The translations under genes and the position numbers were made by a program. Positions 33,648 to 44,696 of a DNA stretch of 64,000 nt are shown here, piece after piece. The notes under the pieces are model-generated. The model worked only from the letters and a program-made list of their open reading frames with translations. It had not been told where the DNA came from and made no database searches. Where the stretch lies: the NCBI GenBank assembly GCA_023053575.1, contig JAKZAP010000007.1, positions 26,251,464-26,315,463 on the forward strand. Direction: 5' to 3'. This stretch comes from Branchinecta lynchi. Taxonomy: Eukaryota > Arthropoda > Branchiopoda > Anostraca > Branchinectidae. The stretch's first letter is position 1; the number at the start of each line of letters is the position of its first letter.

Positions 33648-35099
33648 CAGGGTTGCCACGGGTGGGGATTTATCCCGGAATTCCTGTTTTTATTTTTGTG
33701 TTGGGGATTCGATGGGGATTCGGGGATTTCTGGGATTTTGCTCCAGGATTCCGGGATTTTCCTGATGATTTCGGGATTTTTGCCCGGTTGATAATGTGGA
33801 GATAAAAAGTAATAAAATTCTAGTATAATCTTTCGGGATTTAAAAAAAAATCAAGTCGAGTAACACACCTAAATTTTTATCTTGACATTTTGTCGAGACT
33901 CAGCATAGTAAAAGCAATACCTCCAAGACGGACGGAATATTTACTTTTTGCGATCCCAAAAAGTTCGTGGTGGGATACCTTTGACTTCGTATGGTTTGCC
34001 CGTCTGTTAGCACGATAACTCTCGAAGGGGTTAAGCTTTTGTTCAACTTTGGTATAGGGATTCTTTGGGTCAAAGTACAAGTAAAGTTCCTAGATGGGCA
34101 CCGTAGCCCCGTATTTAGGGATGGAGGTTCAAACTAAGGGGCGGATATTTTTTTTTAAATGCTAATGAAATAGTCGATGTAGGGGTAAGGGAGAAGACAT
34201 GCTGAGTTCGTTTTTGAACTTTAATTTGTTGCCGGACAGTTTTTTCACCTGAAATCCGACCAACAAGAAATTCGGCACTTTTTTCTGAGATCAGTTAAAG
34301 ATCCAATATCGGTGTAAAAATACATGTAAATCCGTATCTGAAGTTCATTTCGACAAGAAATCCACCGGAATCTGGCAAAGAATGAAAACTTGGAGTGAAA
34401 AGAAAAAGAATTCTCAAGTTTATCAGATTTTGTTTGGGGGCAAGAATGCTTGCTGATCCGTATCTGTTCTTATTTTTCTGTGTGGATCATTAGTTTTGTC
34501 GTAGCTAGGAGAAGGGGCATAAAAACACATAGAAAGTTGTGGGTAAAACTGACTGGAAGGTTCTCGCCTTGGATGGACCGTCTGGCTAGAATCGTCTGGG
34601 GAAGCTGACATGTGAACCTACAATTTATCAAACGCCCTTTTAACTAACGTATCTCGAAAGGTGTCGGTCAGGAATCCATTACACCTTTACGGGTTCTCGA
34701 AACTGTCAGACCGGAATGTCTTTATCTGGACTTCTAAACAGTATTCCCCTTGGGTCCCATCGAGAGCTATGCTCTTATTATCTACAATCGCATGCTCCAT
34801 GTTTCGGTGGATGCCCTAATGTCTGCTACATCGAACGAAAGTACCCGTTGATATAAATAAAACAGCAAAAAGACAACGTCGAATATTGTCCACTGGGCAG
34901 GTGAGACGGTGTTATTGACATGTGCGGGCGAAGCAGCCAAGTAAAACGCGCCTCAAATGTATGAAAGGCAAGATAGACCGACTTTCATGCAAGAAATGCT
35001 CTCAGAAACGATATAACAGAAATGGGGATTTTTATCCACATTCCGGGATTTTTTCCCTCCAAATTTGGGGATTTTATTTTTGACTTGGTGGCAACCCTG
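33648..35099. mobile_element. 1452-bp non-autonomous hAT-type element with perfect TSD
   Basis: Ends CAGGGTTGCCAC and GTGGCAACCCTG with identical 8-bp flanks TATATCAT (33640-33647 and 35100-35107). Subterminal 'GGGATT' repeats dominate both ends (33680-33790 and 35020-35080). A family B fragment (about 33890-34400, - orientation) is nested in the middle. No transposase frame. Confidence 0.8.
33890..34400 (-). repeat. Composite repeat family B fragment nested in hAT element
   Basis: It contains the B right-end box in altered form (TTTGCGATCCCAAAAAG), 'CGTCTGTTAGCACGATAACTCTCGAAGGGG', and downstream degraded core text, in the - orientation. Confidence 0.6.
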
Positions 35100-35107
35100 T
35101 ATATCAT

Positions 35108-36956
35108 AGAAGAAGAAGATTGTAAATATTTATATGGATCTAGTTTGCTAACTAGCCAGATTGATACAGTGGGTACCGAGAGAAACCGTCTACACAAGTG
35201 CAAGGTACTCAAAGGTACTATAATTATCCTTTTGGCTTTCTGTTATCTGTTGTTTAGGATGAGAGAACCTAATTATGTGAATACAGTAGAGCCAGGGTAT
35301 GCTTATGTGAACACCTCTCTAATGCCTTTGTTTCTTGCTTCTAAAACAGCCAAAGAGAAAGGAAAAATAAAAAGCTTTATATAATTTTACAGCTAACTGT
35401 TTCAGCAATCCTTCTGGCACAAAAGAACAACTAAAATATTTTTACTGAAATAAAGTTTCCAATTTAAAAACTTCTCCTTCTTCCTTTTGCTGGTTCGAAC
35501 TCAAGATCAGCGAAGGAAATAGCTTCGGATAGAGCCACCTGTTGGTTCAGACTCACTACTCTTGCAGCAAAATTACACGCTGCTATCTCGGCCAGATGTC
35601 TTGCAATTCGCCGTCACTCATGGTTTTTTATTACGTACATTTTTTTGTGTTTCTATGTGTGAGTAATTAGTTTTATGTAACTGTATGAATTAATACAATT
35701 AGCTTCATCAGTTGGGGGAGAGCAGCGGTCAAGGTACTGACTAGTTTCGTAGTTTGCTATGACGAACTGCATGAATATGAGCATATTTACATTCTTGTCC
35801 GTTGTTACTGGACTTCTTGCGTAAACATAGTTCTTGCGAATGGGTTCACACGAACGCAAATGTTTGGGGCCGTTTTTGCGTGGGTGTCTCTGGTCCCACC
35901 GACCTCCCGTCAAGCTCGCCGGATATTTTCACGTGGCTGCCATCAATCTTTTTGTCATTTTCGCTTGAATGGATGAACAGGTGAATGGGAAATCCAGCTC
36001 GACAGATGCCTCCTGTTCAACACCGTTTAGCTGAACAGGGATATTGTGTAGGCTTTCCACTCGTATCCAGCTGAATGGGCATTTGTGCGTGTACGGAACT
36101 TCCTCAGCCGTTCATCTTTCTCAGCTGTTCATCACCCTTTCAGCTGTACAGCCATCCGTGCCATTCAACTTTCAAGCCATCAAACTTTCCCTTGCTAAAT
36201 TATCCGTTTTTAGTTGTTTTTTCTTTGTCAGCCCCTTTTTTGGAGTTCATAACTCGTGTTCACAGTCACACAGAAACCAGATTCACGTCACAGGAACATG
36301 GCGGGAGACACCTACCGTTCGCTCTTGTTCAGTCTGCTTGATTTAGCCTAGCACACCTGTTGACAGAAATGCTCTTAATTTTGGAGTGCTAGGTGCCATT
36401 TTTTGGAGGGCCTTGGATCTTACAAGAAGAATCTCAGGAAACAAAGCCCAAAAGATTGAAACTTGTGATGAAATCTGGTTAATGGGTGAAAATTCGGTAT
36501 TGGTGTTGTGACTTACACTCGTTTCACAAGCCTTTTTCCTGATTTTCCAAGTAACCGTAGAACTTCCAGTGCCTATGTATAAATTAATAAACAGAGAAAA
36601 AAGTTAGCTTTCATTCATTATGTCAATAAATTGTCAAGCTCTGTTAGATCTTTCTTAAAGTTTGTTAGAAAAACGTGACTTACCCATAGCAGAAGGATTT
36701 TATTTTTTTACACATTATTTTCAACTGAGAATTCCTCTTCTTGTTGGTGACCCATCTCTACCAGCAAACGCTTATACCAACCAGTATTCATTACAGATTT
36801 ATCGGGCCCAAAATTGATCTTTGTATAATTTACACAGAAAAGTATATTCCGGGTTTGGCGAACTTGGCACTGTGACTTACACTCGTGTTTTTTACGCTGC
36901 GAAAAAAATGTGTAAATGATTAGTTTATTTTATTTACTTTGATCATAAAACATACG
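35108..36956. other. Unassigned segment upstream of the foldback
   Basis: No gene recognised. 'CAGCTGNNCA'-type steps recur at about 35995-36150. The 14-mer GTGACTTACACTCG occurs at about 36508 and 36874, with a variant GTGACTTACCCAT at about 36675. Confidence 0.35.
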
Positions 36957-36966
36957 GACATAGACC

Positions 36967-37665
36967 AGTCTAGTACACTAGCCCCATTTCAGGCACGGTG
37001 CTCAAACGTCTAGCACCATGTCTGGGTGCTAGACGTTCAAGCACTGTACCTTGGATTTCATGTATGGTGCATGGATTTCAGTATACAGTGCATACAGAAA
37101 AAACACAGTTTCTGTCATCACAACTGAGCACTGGCTCGGACAGGGCTGAAATTACTACTATGAATTAGAGAAATCAAAGACAATCCTTTATATATTTTTC
37201 TCAACAAAAACAAAAGGGCTCTAATGATGACAGAGATGGAAAACCTAACAGCACCCTATCTATTTTCCATGTATTTTCCCTATCTATGCCACAAGAGCCA
37301 ATATTCTGGTTGGCTGCTAGGTAGAAAAAGCTGAGGCACAGGACACTTTGCATGCAAAACCCTTGACTATGTAGAAAAGGAAATGAGGTTTTTCACATCT
37401 GTCATCAGCCGAGCCCTTTTGTTTTTGTTGTGAAAAATATATAAAGGATTGTCTTTGATTTCTCTAATTCATGGTAGTAATTTCAGCCCTGTCCGAGCTG
37501 GAGCTCAGTTGTCATGACAGAAACTGTGTTTTTTCTGTATGCACTGTATACTGAAATCCATGCACCATACATGAAATCTAAGGTACAGTGCTTGAACGTC
37601 TAGCACCCAGGCATGGTGCTAGACGTTTGAGCACCGTGCCTGAAAAGGGGCTAGTGTACTAGACT
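36967..37665. mobile_element. 699-bp Mutator-type foldback element with perfect 10-bp TSD
   Basis: Ends AGTCTAGTACACTAGCCCC and GGGGCTAGTGTACTAGACT are inverted repeats. The arms continue for about 265 bp (about 36967-37235 and 37400-37665) with few mismatches, leaving a loop of about 165 bp. Both sides carry the identical 10-mer GACATAGACC (36957-36966 and 37666-37675). Long arms plus a 9-10 bp duplication are typical of MULEs. The intact duplication implies a recent insertion. Confidence 0.85.
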
Positions 37666-37995
37666 GACATAGACCATAGGAATACTTACCACTTATTTAA
37701 AGCATCACTGGCATCGGACATGGAAACCTGTAACTGAACGACCTGCCATCAATAACAGGACTGGGCAGAATCTGGTATTGAGGAACATAAACTGCATGGA
37801 AGTGCCCATCTGGTGAGATTGATGAGAATGCGGAAAGAAATTGCACGCGGAGGTTCGTCTCAGTGCATGTTTGATTGTCATGCGTTTTGAAAATTTACTG
37901 TTTCCTCACAGCGGGCCAGCCTGAGGATTCAAGAGACGAACTGATAACATCAAGTTTTGAACTAGAAAGGTATAGGACCACAATGGAAGCCTCGT

Positions 37996-38403
37996 TTATT
38001 TTAGGGCTTCATAGAACTGTTCAGCAGTGTCAACAGTAAATTGTCCTTGCAAAGCCTTCAGCCAGACCTGGCGCTTTCCTTCGGCTCCAATACCATCTAT
38101 GGGAACTTTACCGTGAGCTGTTCCTGAAAACGACCTCGTTCCAGGACACCAATAATCTGATGTGTGATGAACAAGTGCACCAATCGTGTACCGATCCTTG
38201 CACTGACTGCCAGCAACATCACTCCAGTGATGTGTAATGATAGGCTGTAAATGATGCGCACGAAAACGGTCGTCACAAATCTTGGTAAAAGCTGCAACAG
38301 TATTCTTGTCATGGTTTCGGCTTCCAAACATGCTGATTTTGCCACGTGGAAACTGGTGCTGACTGTTTTCAGCCGGTGCTGGCACCGGTCGGCCACCGAG
38401 CAT
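37996..38403 (-). pseudogene. Transposon-associated protein fragment (SDxxGSQ / HGK..DGIG motif)
   Basis: A 135-codon frame on the - strand with the motif series HHWSDVAGSQCKDRY and GTAHGKVPIDGIGAEGKRQVW. I recognise this pattern from a widespread family of uncharacterised invertebrate proteins, usually reading SDGxxSQFKxRY..SxHGKgxxDGIGGxVKR, which behave like transposon proteins. The match is from memory of the pattern, not a search. Only the C-terminal part is seen; the glycine pair of DGIGG is changed to DGIGA. No start, upstream domain or intact partner was found, so it is called a fragment. Confidence 0.45.
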
Positions 38404-40204
38404 TTGCTGTCCGCCAGGTTAAGTCGTCACTTACGATTACATAGCTCAAGTATGCAAGGCCCCCTTTCAGGCCACTGTAGTAAATAACATGTGAAGATTG
38501 AAACGGAGGTACGGTACTAACCCAGTGCCCACTCAGGATTTCATTTTGTTCTTTGATTGCATAGATCCGAGCAGTAGGACTGCAAGACAGAGTCAGCCAC
38601 TCATAGAGTTTCTTTGACTTTCCTAAGCTTATAGTGCTGTCGATGCACTTTATGGAGATAAATGGAGATTGTTTCGAGGTGCTCTTAGAGTCAAATAAGA
38701 ACTTCTTGAGCAGAGCCAGTCCTTGTGCCTTTGTGCATCTCTCGCTTTCCTGTCTTGATGTTTACTTTATTCTTGCGTTGCGCATAGCTCGCATCGACTT
38801 CTTCGTCATGGGCCCAAATGACAATAGGCAATGTTCGAAAAGATGTGTGACCCCTGCTTTCCACAAACATGGAAGACTCATTTTGCGCATTCCACATTTG
38901 GCAAAGTGTTGTTCGCTTTTCATAAGGGCAGAAAGTAATCAAAATAGCCAAGGAAAGCTAATAAAATCAAACACAATGCAGTATTTAATCTTTTTCTAAC
39001 ATAGAACTGAAGTAAATTGTGTTTTCTCTTCAGAACGTGACTTACCCTCGAAGTCGCACTTTTTGACCCTGTGGTAAATAACCTCTCACACAGAAACCGT
39101 TGGTCTTACTGAAAATCTGGTTGCACATTCTAGATTGTGTATGGATGCATTAGAGCTGGACAGGTTTAGACTCGATTCTGGTTTGATTTGTGTTATGGGT
39201 GAAAACAATACATGCTCAAATGTGACTTACCCTCGCAGTAAAAAAGGGTAGCTTAAGATGAGTATGCAAAAGTTTGTTTAATTAGATTGCGATTGTTGCA
39301 AGAACAACAGTTAAGTCTTGTCTAATGATGGTAGTGATTTCAGATTTTTTTCTAAAGTAATTTTAGGAGATATCTCTCATATTGCTGGACTGGTTCGTGA
39401 GGGTAAGTCATGTTAACAAAAAAATTTGTCTAGAAAAAGCTCAATTACTTTTTCTTCTATTGTTTTAAAAATGAACCGACTTCAGAACCAAACAGTTGTG
39501 ATTTGTACCTTTCGAATGATGTATTCATAAGTTGTCTGAAAGAGCAAACTGTTCTATGTTTTCTTTGCCTGTCCTGGATTTTTTTTTTACATAAATAAAA
39601 GCTTTTGGGCATGGAAAAGCTTTCTTGCCCCTATGTTTTCATATCTGAACATGGAATAACCATCTGGGAAACGCTATTGGAGATTCACCAATGGAAAAGA
39701 CAGAGCAGACAGATACTTGTACGAGATATCAACATTCACAAACAGATGGAATGCAGTTGCCCAAATAGTTTCATGTTGTGGAACACAGATAAAATCCGAG
39801 TAATGTTTCTTTGCACAAGTATTCATACGAAATTCGTTGCCAGATATTTTGCAGCCGGTATGTCATTTACGAATGTTAGTGACTTTGATATGTTAGTTTA
39901 AACTAACACATAAAATTATGTATAAAACTTAAAAATAAAAACACCATTAACTCTTTATGGCCCCACCATAAGGCCTAACATAGGGCCTGGCTCTTTATTC
40001 ATATAGTCTTAAGGGAAACAAACCAAAGAAAAATCTTCATCTAGCCATCTTTAACTGAAACATTGACCTTCTCACGACAATTTATTGATTTACAGAACGG
40101 TTTCTAAATAAAAAAAAAGTATATGGCTGACCTTTTATTAGAATTTTCCCTCTCCAAAAGGTTACACTGTAAATAGTTTCTCCGAGAAAAGATTAAAGTT
40201 AAGT
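38404..40204. other. Unassigned segment before WASP
   Basis: Several short frames on both strands; none is recognisable. GTGACTTACCCTCG occurs at about 39035 and 39219 and its inverted form (GAGGGTAAGTCA) at about 39398, the same motif as near 36.5-36.9 kb. Confidence 0.35.
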
Positions 40205-40313
40205 GCAGTATTTGCTACTGGGATTAATCTTATCTCTACTGTGATAAGACTGATCCGAATTAGAAATAATCTTATCTGAGTATAGACAGTATTAATCCCA
40301 GTAGCAAATACTG
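40205..40313. mobile_element. 109-bp MITE with 24-bp perfect terminal inverted repeats
   Basis: 40205-40228 and 40290-40313 are exact inverted complements (left end GCAGTATTTGCTACTGGG). The interior repeats 'AATCTTATCT' twice. No target duplication could be fixed with certainty. Confidence 0.75.
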
Positions 40314-40589
40314 CCATTTTTTTTTTTGAGGTTACAGCATGCCAAAAGCAAGCGGTGATTGAGTTTTGTGTCCTTGCAGCTCTTGGGTATTCTATTTTAT
40401 TTGTAAGTGCTCCGAGTTTACCGCAACAAATAGAATGGAGTCTCTTGACTGACTATTTCCAATACTTTTCGGGCCCAAGAGATCCAGATTATTTGACTTT
40501 TCTTTGTTTTGAACCTGCTTTTTCATCACTTTTCGATAACTTTGTCAACCCAGCAAGCATTGGAGCTCTGGTGAGAATGAGGTTATTCT

Positions 40590-40745
40590 GAACGAAAATA
40601 AAAATATACTTATTTATCTGTGACCCCCTTTTTTGGATCACAGTGGAGTCTGAGTAATATACACAAAGGAAAATACACACATTAAAACACCAAATAAAAC
40701 AATGTAAATAAACATTGAAAAATAGTTCCAAATAGAGGAAGGTAT
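40590..40745 (-). mobile_element. LINE 3' end, same family as at 59.5 kb
   Basis: The + strand text 'TACTTATTTATCTGTGACCC', 'CAGTGGAGTCTGAGTA' and 'AAACAATGTAAATAAACA' corresponds piece by piece to 59455-59570, where it forms the 3' UTR of a - strand LINE. The coding part is absent here. Confidence 0.5.
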
Positions 40746-41144
40746 AACAGAAAAGCCCTTACTTCTTTCCAGAATTTTTGGTATTCTGAGCCGAAAAGAT
40801 TTAAAATGTATCAGGACTTATTATTTCAAATATTGCAAATTTCTCTTGCACCTTCCTCGACGTTATAGAAATTCCCGTATAAATGCAACCCTTGTGCAAA
40901 GTTATTTTGAATTTTCCAGGACCTTCACGTTTCTGACCTTGACGATTATTCCATATTAGAAGAAGATTTTTTGACCCGATTAGTACCTTTTTTTTAATGT
41001 TTATTTTTTGATCTTGTGCATTTACTACATTATTGTAAGTTCAGTGCATTTTTCCTTATTTGTCTGTACTGCGCTATTTCCCTCTTCTTGAGTGCGTAAA
41101 TAAAATTTTATCATTAGTTCTTATATGACAATGCCTGTTTCTAG

Positions 41145-41246
41145 ATGAGTGTGTCTCGCAAGCCTGCTCCAGACTTTAAGTCATCTTTGCTGTTGTCAAA
41201 TGAACAGAATGATGTGATCTGTCGTCTGTTGAGTTCGAGATGTCAG
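41145..41246 (+). CDS. WAS: WASP, coding exon 1 (residues 1-34)
   Basis: First coding exon of a Wiskott-Aldrich syndrome protein (WASP/N-WASP) orthologue, the activator that links Cdc42 and phosphoinositides to Arp2/3-driven actin branching. The ATG follows an acceptor (TGTTTCTAG, ending 41144) directly, so a 5' UTR exon lies upstream. It encodes the WASP N-terminus up to SLLLSNEQNDVICRLLSSRCQ, matching the 'LL..EN..IF.LLG.KC' lead-in of the WH1 domain, and ends at GTAAGA in phase 0. Phase and sequence continue perfectly into 47451. Alone it would be hard to recognise; with exon 2 it is secure. Confidence 0.85.
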
Positions 41247-41319
41247 GTAAGATTCATAACCATTGTTTATTTCTGGTCTTACAGTCGGTGTTTGAAGCAC
41301 GATTACACCGTTACCGTAA

Positions 41320-41470
41320 TAATAATGTATAATAATAATTTATTTGTAACCCACTGCACAAAAACAATGTGAAGATAGTGGAATAAAGAAAGAGGAAAGA
41401 AACAAATAAACAACCGAAGAAACACTAATACAACAAAACAAACACAAACAATGTATATAAATGTAAGCCT
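41320..41470 (-). mobile_element. LINE 3' end
   Basis: An AT-rich (AAT)n stretch followed by 'TTATTTGTAACCCACTGCAC' resembles the - strand LINE 3' ends at 5.6 and 22.0 kb. No coding part seen. Confidence 0.35.
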
Positions 41471-41576
41471 TTCTTTTATTTTCTCTCGTTTTGTGTCTGT
41501 TGTCGTAAATTCTCGTATTGGTATTTCTGTTTGTTTTAGTTATTAATTATCCTGTCCTGAAATTCTAGTGTTGATG

Positions 41577-43241
41577 TTTTTATGGCACTTGCCTTCCGGC
41601 CAAGTGCCAACTTTTCCGTCGGTCGGTCAGTCCGGTGTTTGCGAGTTAGGGTACTTCCAGATGTGCTAGGACGATGGAACTTGGCAGGCATATTAGGGAC
41701 CTGAACAAACTAACTTGGAAATAGTCACTTGCCCGATCCGACCATCGTGGGGGGAAGGAGTGAGCCTGAATATGGAATTTTGTGACATGCATAACTTTCG
41801 AACGGGGGATCGGATCTGAATGAAACTTGATATTTGGAAAGACGTCATGTCCCAGATGTCTCATTTCAAGTCCGGACCGAATCCGATGAATTTGGGGGGG
41901 GGGGGGAGTCGGAGGGGGAACCGGATAGCATGTGACACGCTTCGAGTAGAGCGATCGGGATGAAACTTGGTGGGAAGAACAAGCAAAAGCCCTAGGTACA
42001 TCATTGACAGAACCGGACCGGATTCGTGCACTGTGGGGGGAGTTGGAGGGGGGTTCCGGAATTCCGGTGATACGGAGTTAAGTTACTTCCAGGTGGGTTA
42101 GGACAATGGAACTTGGCAGGCAAGTCAGGGATTCGACCAGATAAACCTGTAAATAGTCAACTTCCCGATCCGACCACCATGGGAGGAGTGGAGGAAGGGG
42201 GAATCCGGAATCTTGATCAATGTATACCTTTGGAACGGATGATGGGATCTTAACGAAACTTGATATTTAGAAAGACCTCGTGTCTCGGATGACCCGTTTA
42301 AAGTCAAGACCAGATCTGATGTATGTCGGGAGGGGGAGTCCGATGGAGGGGGACCGGAAATCGTGTGAGCAATTGGGATGAAACTTGGTGGGAAGGACAA
42401 GCACAAGAACTAGATACGTCAGTGACAGAACCGGATCGGGTTTGGGCACTGTGGGGGGAGTTAGAGGGGGGGGGGAGTCCAGAATTCCGGTTATCGCGAG
42501 TTAAGGTATTTCCAAATGTGCTAGGAAAATGTAACTTGGCTTGAATAAAAGATACCGTACTTTACATGATTGGCTTAGCTAAATAGTCAGTTCCCCTACC
42601 TAACCATCGTGGAGGAGTGGAGGGTGGGGAATTCTGGAATCTTGAGGTCCCACTATAAGTCCAGACCGGATCCGATGAATGTGAGGGGGGGGGGGGGGGG
42701 ACCGAAAATCTTGTGATACGCCTAGAGTGGAGCGATTGGGATGAAACTTGGTGGGAAGAACAAGGAAAAGAACTAGATACATGAGTGACAAAACCGGACC
42801 TGGTTCGGGCACTGCGAGGGGAGTTGGTGGGGGGGGGGGGGGGGTCGGTAATTCCGGTGTTCTCCAATTAAGGTACTTCCAGATGTGCTAGGGCGATGAA
42901 ACTTTGCTTTAACATTAGAAACTTGACAAGATTGGCTAATCCTAGTACTAATCTTAACCACAAAGTACAAAAAATAATTTTACATTTTAACTCAAGGGTT
43001 TTGCTCAAAAATTAATTTATTACACTTAATTTATTACCCTTAAAGTGCGTTTCTTAACAGAAAAGTAAAAATACTTTAACCAAACGATATAAGTATATTC
43101 ATGATTCACAAGGTCCCATGATCATTTTTGCATCAAGGGTTTTGCTTACAAATGATCACAACAAACCCACGAATTGACGAATTCCTACTTTCATCCTCTG
43201 GCACAGCCTTGCAAGTGCCATATGAGCTTCCAGCTCTTGTT
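41577..43241 (+). repeat. Composite repeat family A, full-length copy 1 (1665 bp)
   Basis: The left end TTTTTATGGCACTTGCCTTC continues CGGCCAAGTGCC, a hairpin of about 10 bp. Next come a (GGTC)n stretch and several degenerate units with 'GGACGATGAAACTTGGCAGG', 'CTTGGTGGGAAGAACAAG' and G runs of 8-14 bases. The right end is GCAAGTGCCATATGAGCTTC followed by CAGCTCTTGTT, with a GAGCT..AGCTC hairpin 5 bases from the end. Copy 2 at 60714-62362 has nearly the same length and borders, so these are bounded elements. No protein is encoded. Confidence 0.8.
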
Positions 43242-43825
43242 AGTTGTCTTTTTTTTTTCTATAACGCCTTAGGCTAGGATTGTATTAATAACTTTTACAA
43301 ACACATCGGAATTAGTGAAGCGTCGTTTTCTTATGCCACAGTCTCGCGCTTTTAAGCAACATAAAGTTTATTTATATTTGTCAATAAAATTGTACCTTAC
43401 CCTTACCTTCACTTTAAACCCCCTGAGCTAAAATGTTTCAGAATGTTTCAGGAAGAAATAGAATGTTTCAGGAAGAAATGTTTAAACTTAACAATTTTAA
43501 GCGAATTTTGTAGAGGCCCTGTGGCCTGATTTTAGCAATATATTATTTTTATATCCCTCAGATCTTTTTTGGCCGTGGATTCTAATGGTGATCCGAGAAA
43601 AGATTCGAAAGTTCTTGTTGTTTTTTGGGGCCATGACCATTCCTGTGTTCCCTTACAGCTTCGTCTTAGCAGAAAATCTAGGAAGCTTGTGGCTAAGGCC
43701 AAACAAAAACAGTTTGGCCTAAGGCAGCACAAACTGGATAGTAGCTCAGCCTTGCCTGATCTTGTGTTAAAATACACCTCGCAGTATTTGCTGTTTTTGT
43801 TCCCTATTCTACACTAGTTGAATAC
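43242..43825. other. Unassigned part of WASP intron 1
   Basis: The direct repeat 'CAGAATGTTTCAGGAAGAAAT' type occurs twice at about 43438-43478. An 82-codon + strand frame (43569-43817) is not recognisable. Confidence 0.35.
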
Positions 43826-44610
43826 TTTAAAGCAAAGCTCTCTTTTGAACAAATTACCCACGTCGTTGGCTGTTTTAAGTCTTTCGACAGTCCCGCTGAC
43901 TTCAAGAAAAAACAGGGACACATTTGGATAACCGGTTTTCCTGACGAGCTCTTCAATCGTGGGGAGCATTGAATGCATAAGAAATAGTGAAACGCGGCAA
44001 GTGTGAAAATCAGTGAGGTGTCGTTAGTGCTGGACGATATTCGGATTTTTCGGTATATAGATATTTTCACTTTCGATATTCGGTAATCGATGTTTCTTTA
44101 GCATGTTTCGCCATACGATACGTCTCGTTTCGCCCAAATTTATAAAATTGTCGTTAAATAGCATCTTGCGTCAGTTGCGTCATCTCAAACTCCAAATAAA
44201 TAAGAACTGAATTACGGCAACGTATTGCTACAATTTCGGATATATAAATGTAGCTTATCTTGGATTATTTATAATAATTATGAATGAATAAATATCGTTT
44301 TCGATATTGATATTTACGTTTAGATATCCGATATCGATATTTGGTCCGGTATATTGTTATCGATATCGAATATCGCCCAACACTACGTGTCGTTCGGGGG
44401 GTTAGAATGTAACGGATGAAACTCGGTTTTCGGGTTTAAGAGTAGATGGAACGATTATGGAAGTATGTTGGATTAGCATTATAGGTCCGACGGGTCCTTT
44501 AACTGTTAAATCAACAAAGTTCTCTCTAAAAAGAACTTGGACTAGAATCTTGGAATCATTGCAGTGTAAACACTGCAAAAGATCAGACATACATTGTTCA
44601 GAAGGTTAGA
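43826..44610 (-). repeat. Dispersed repeat family D, copy 2, split by a MITE
   Basis: The inverted text matches 27.33-27.63 kb on both sides of the inserted hAT MITE (44025-44385): 'ACCCACGTCGTTGGCTGTTTTAAG' type text at 43857 and 'TGATTATGGAAGT'-like text at about 44450. This shows the MITE landed in an existing D copy. Confidence 0.55.
44025..44385. mobile_element. CGATAT-rich hAT-type MITE, copy 2
   Basis: Ends TAGTGCTGGACGATAT and ATATCGCCCAACACTA, flanked by GGTGTCGT (44017-44024) and CGTGTCGT (44386-44393), a 7-of-8 duplication. The interior is alignable with the copy at 33.3 kb, including 'GGATTATTTA(C/T)AATAATTA'. Confidence 0.75.
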
Positions 44611-44696
44611 CACTCTGTAAAAGTAGCAAGCTTCAGTTTGGCTCTCAGCTTAAGGAGAAATTTTGAAAATTAGAGTTTTTAAAGATGTTAGAAATT

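Noticed and set aside
35490..35520. tRNA-like T-arm (GGTTCGAAC)
   Set aside because: No acceptor stem, D-arm or anticodon arm at the right distance upstream.
42562..42970. Proline-rich - strand frames
   Set aside because: They are produced by the G runs of family A read on the opposite strand.
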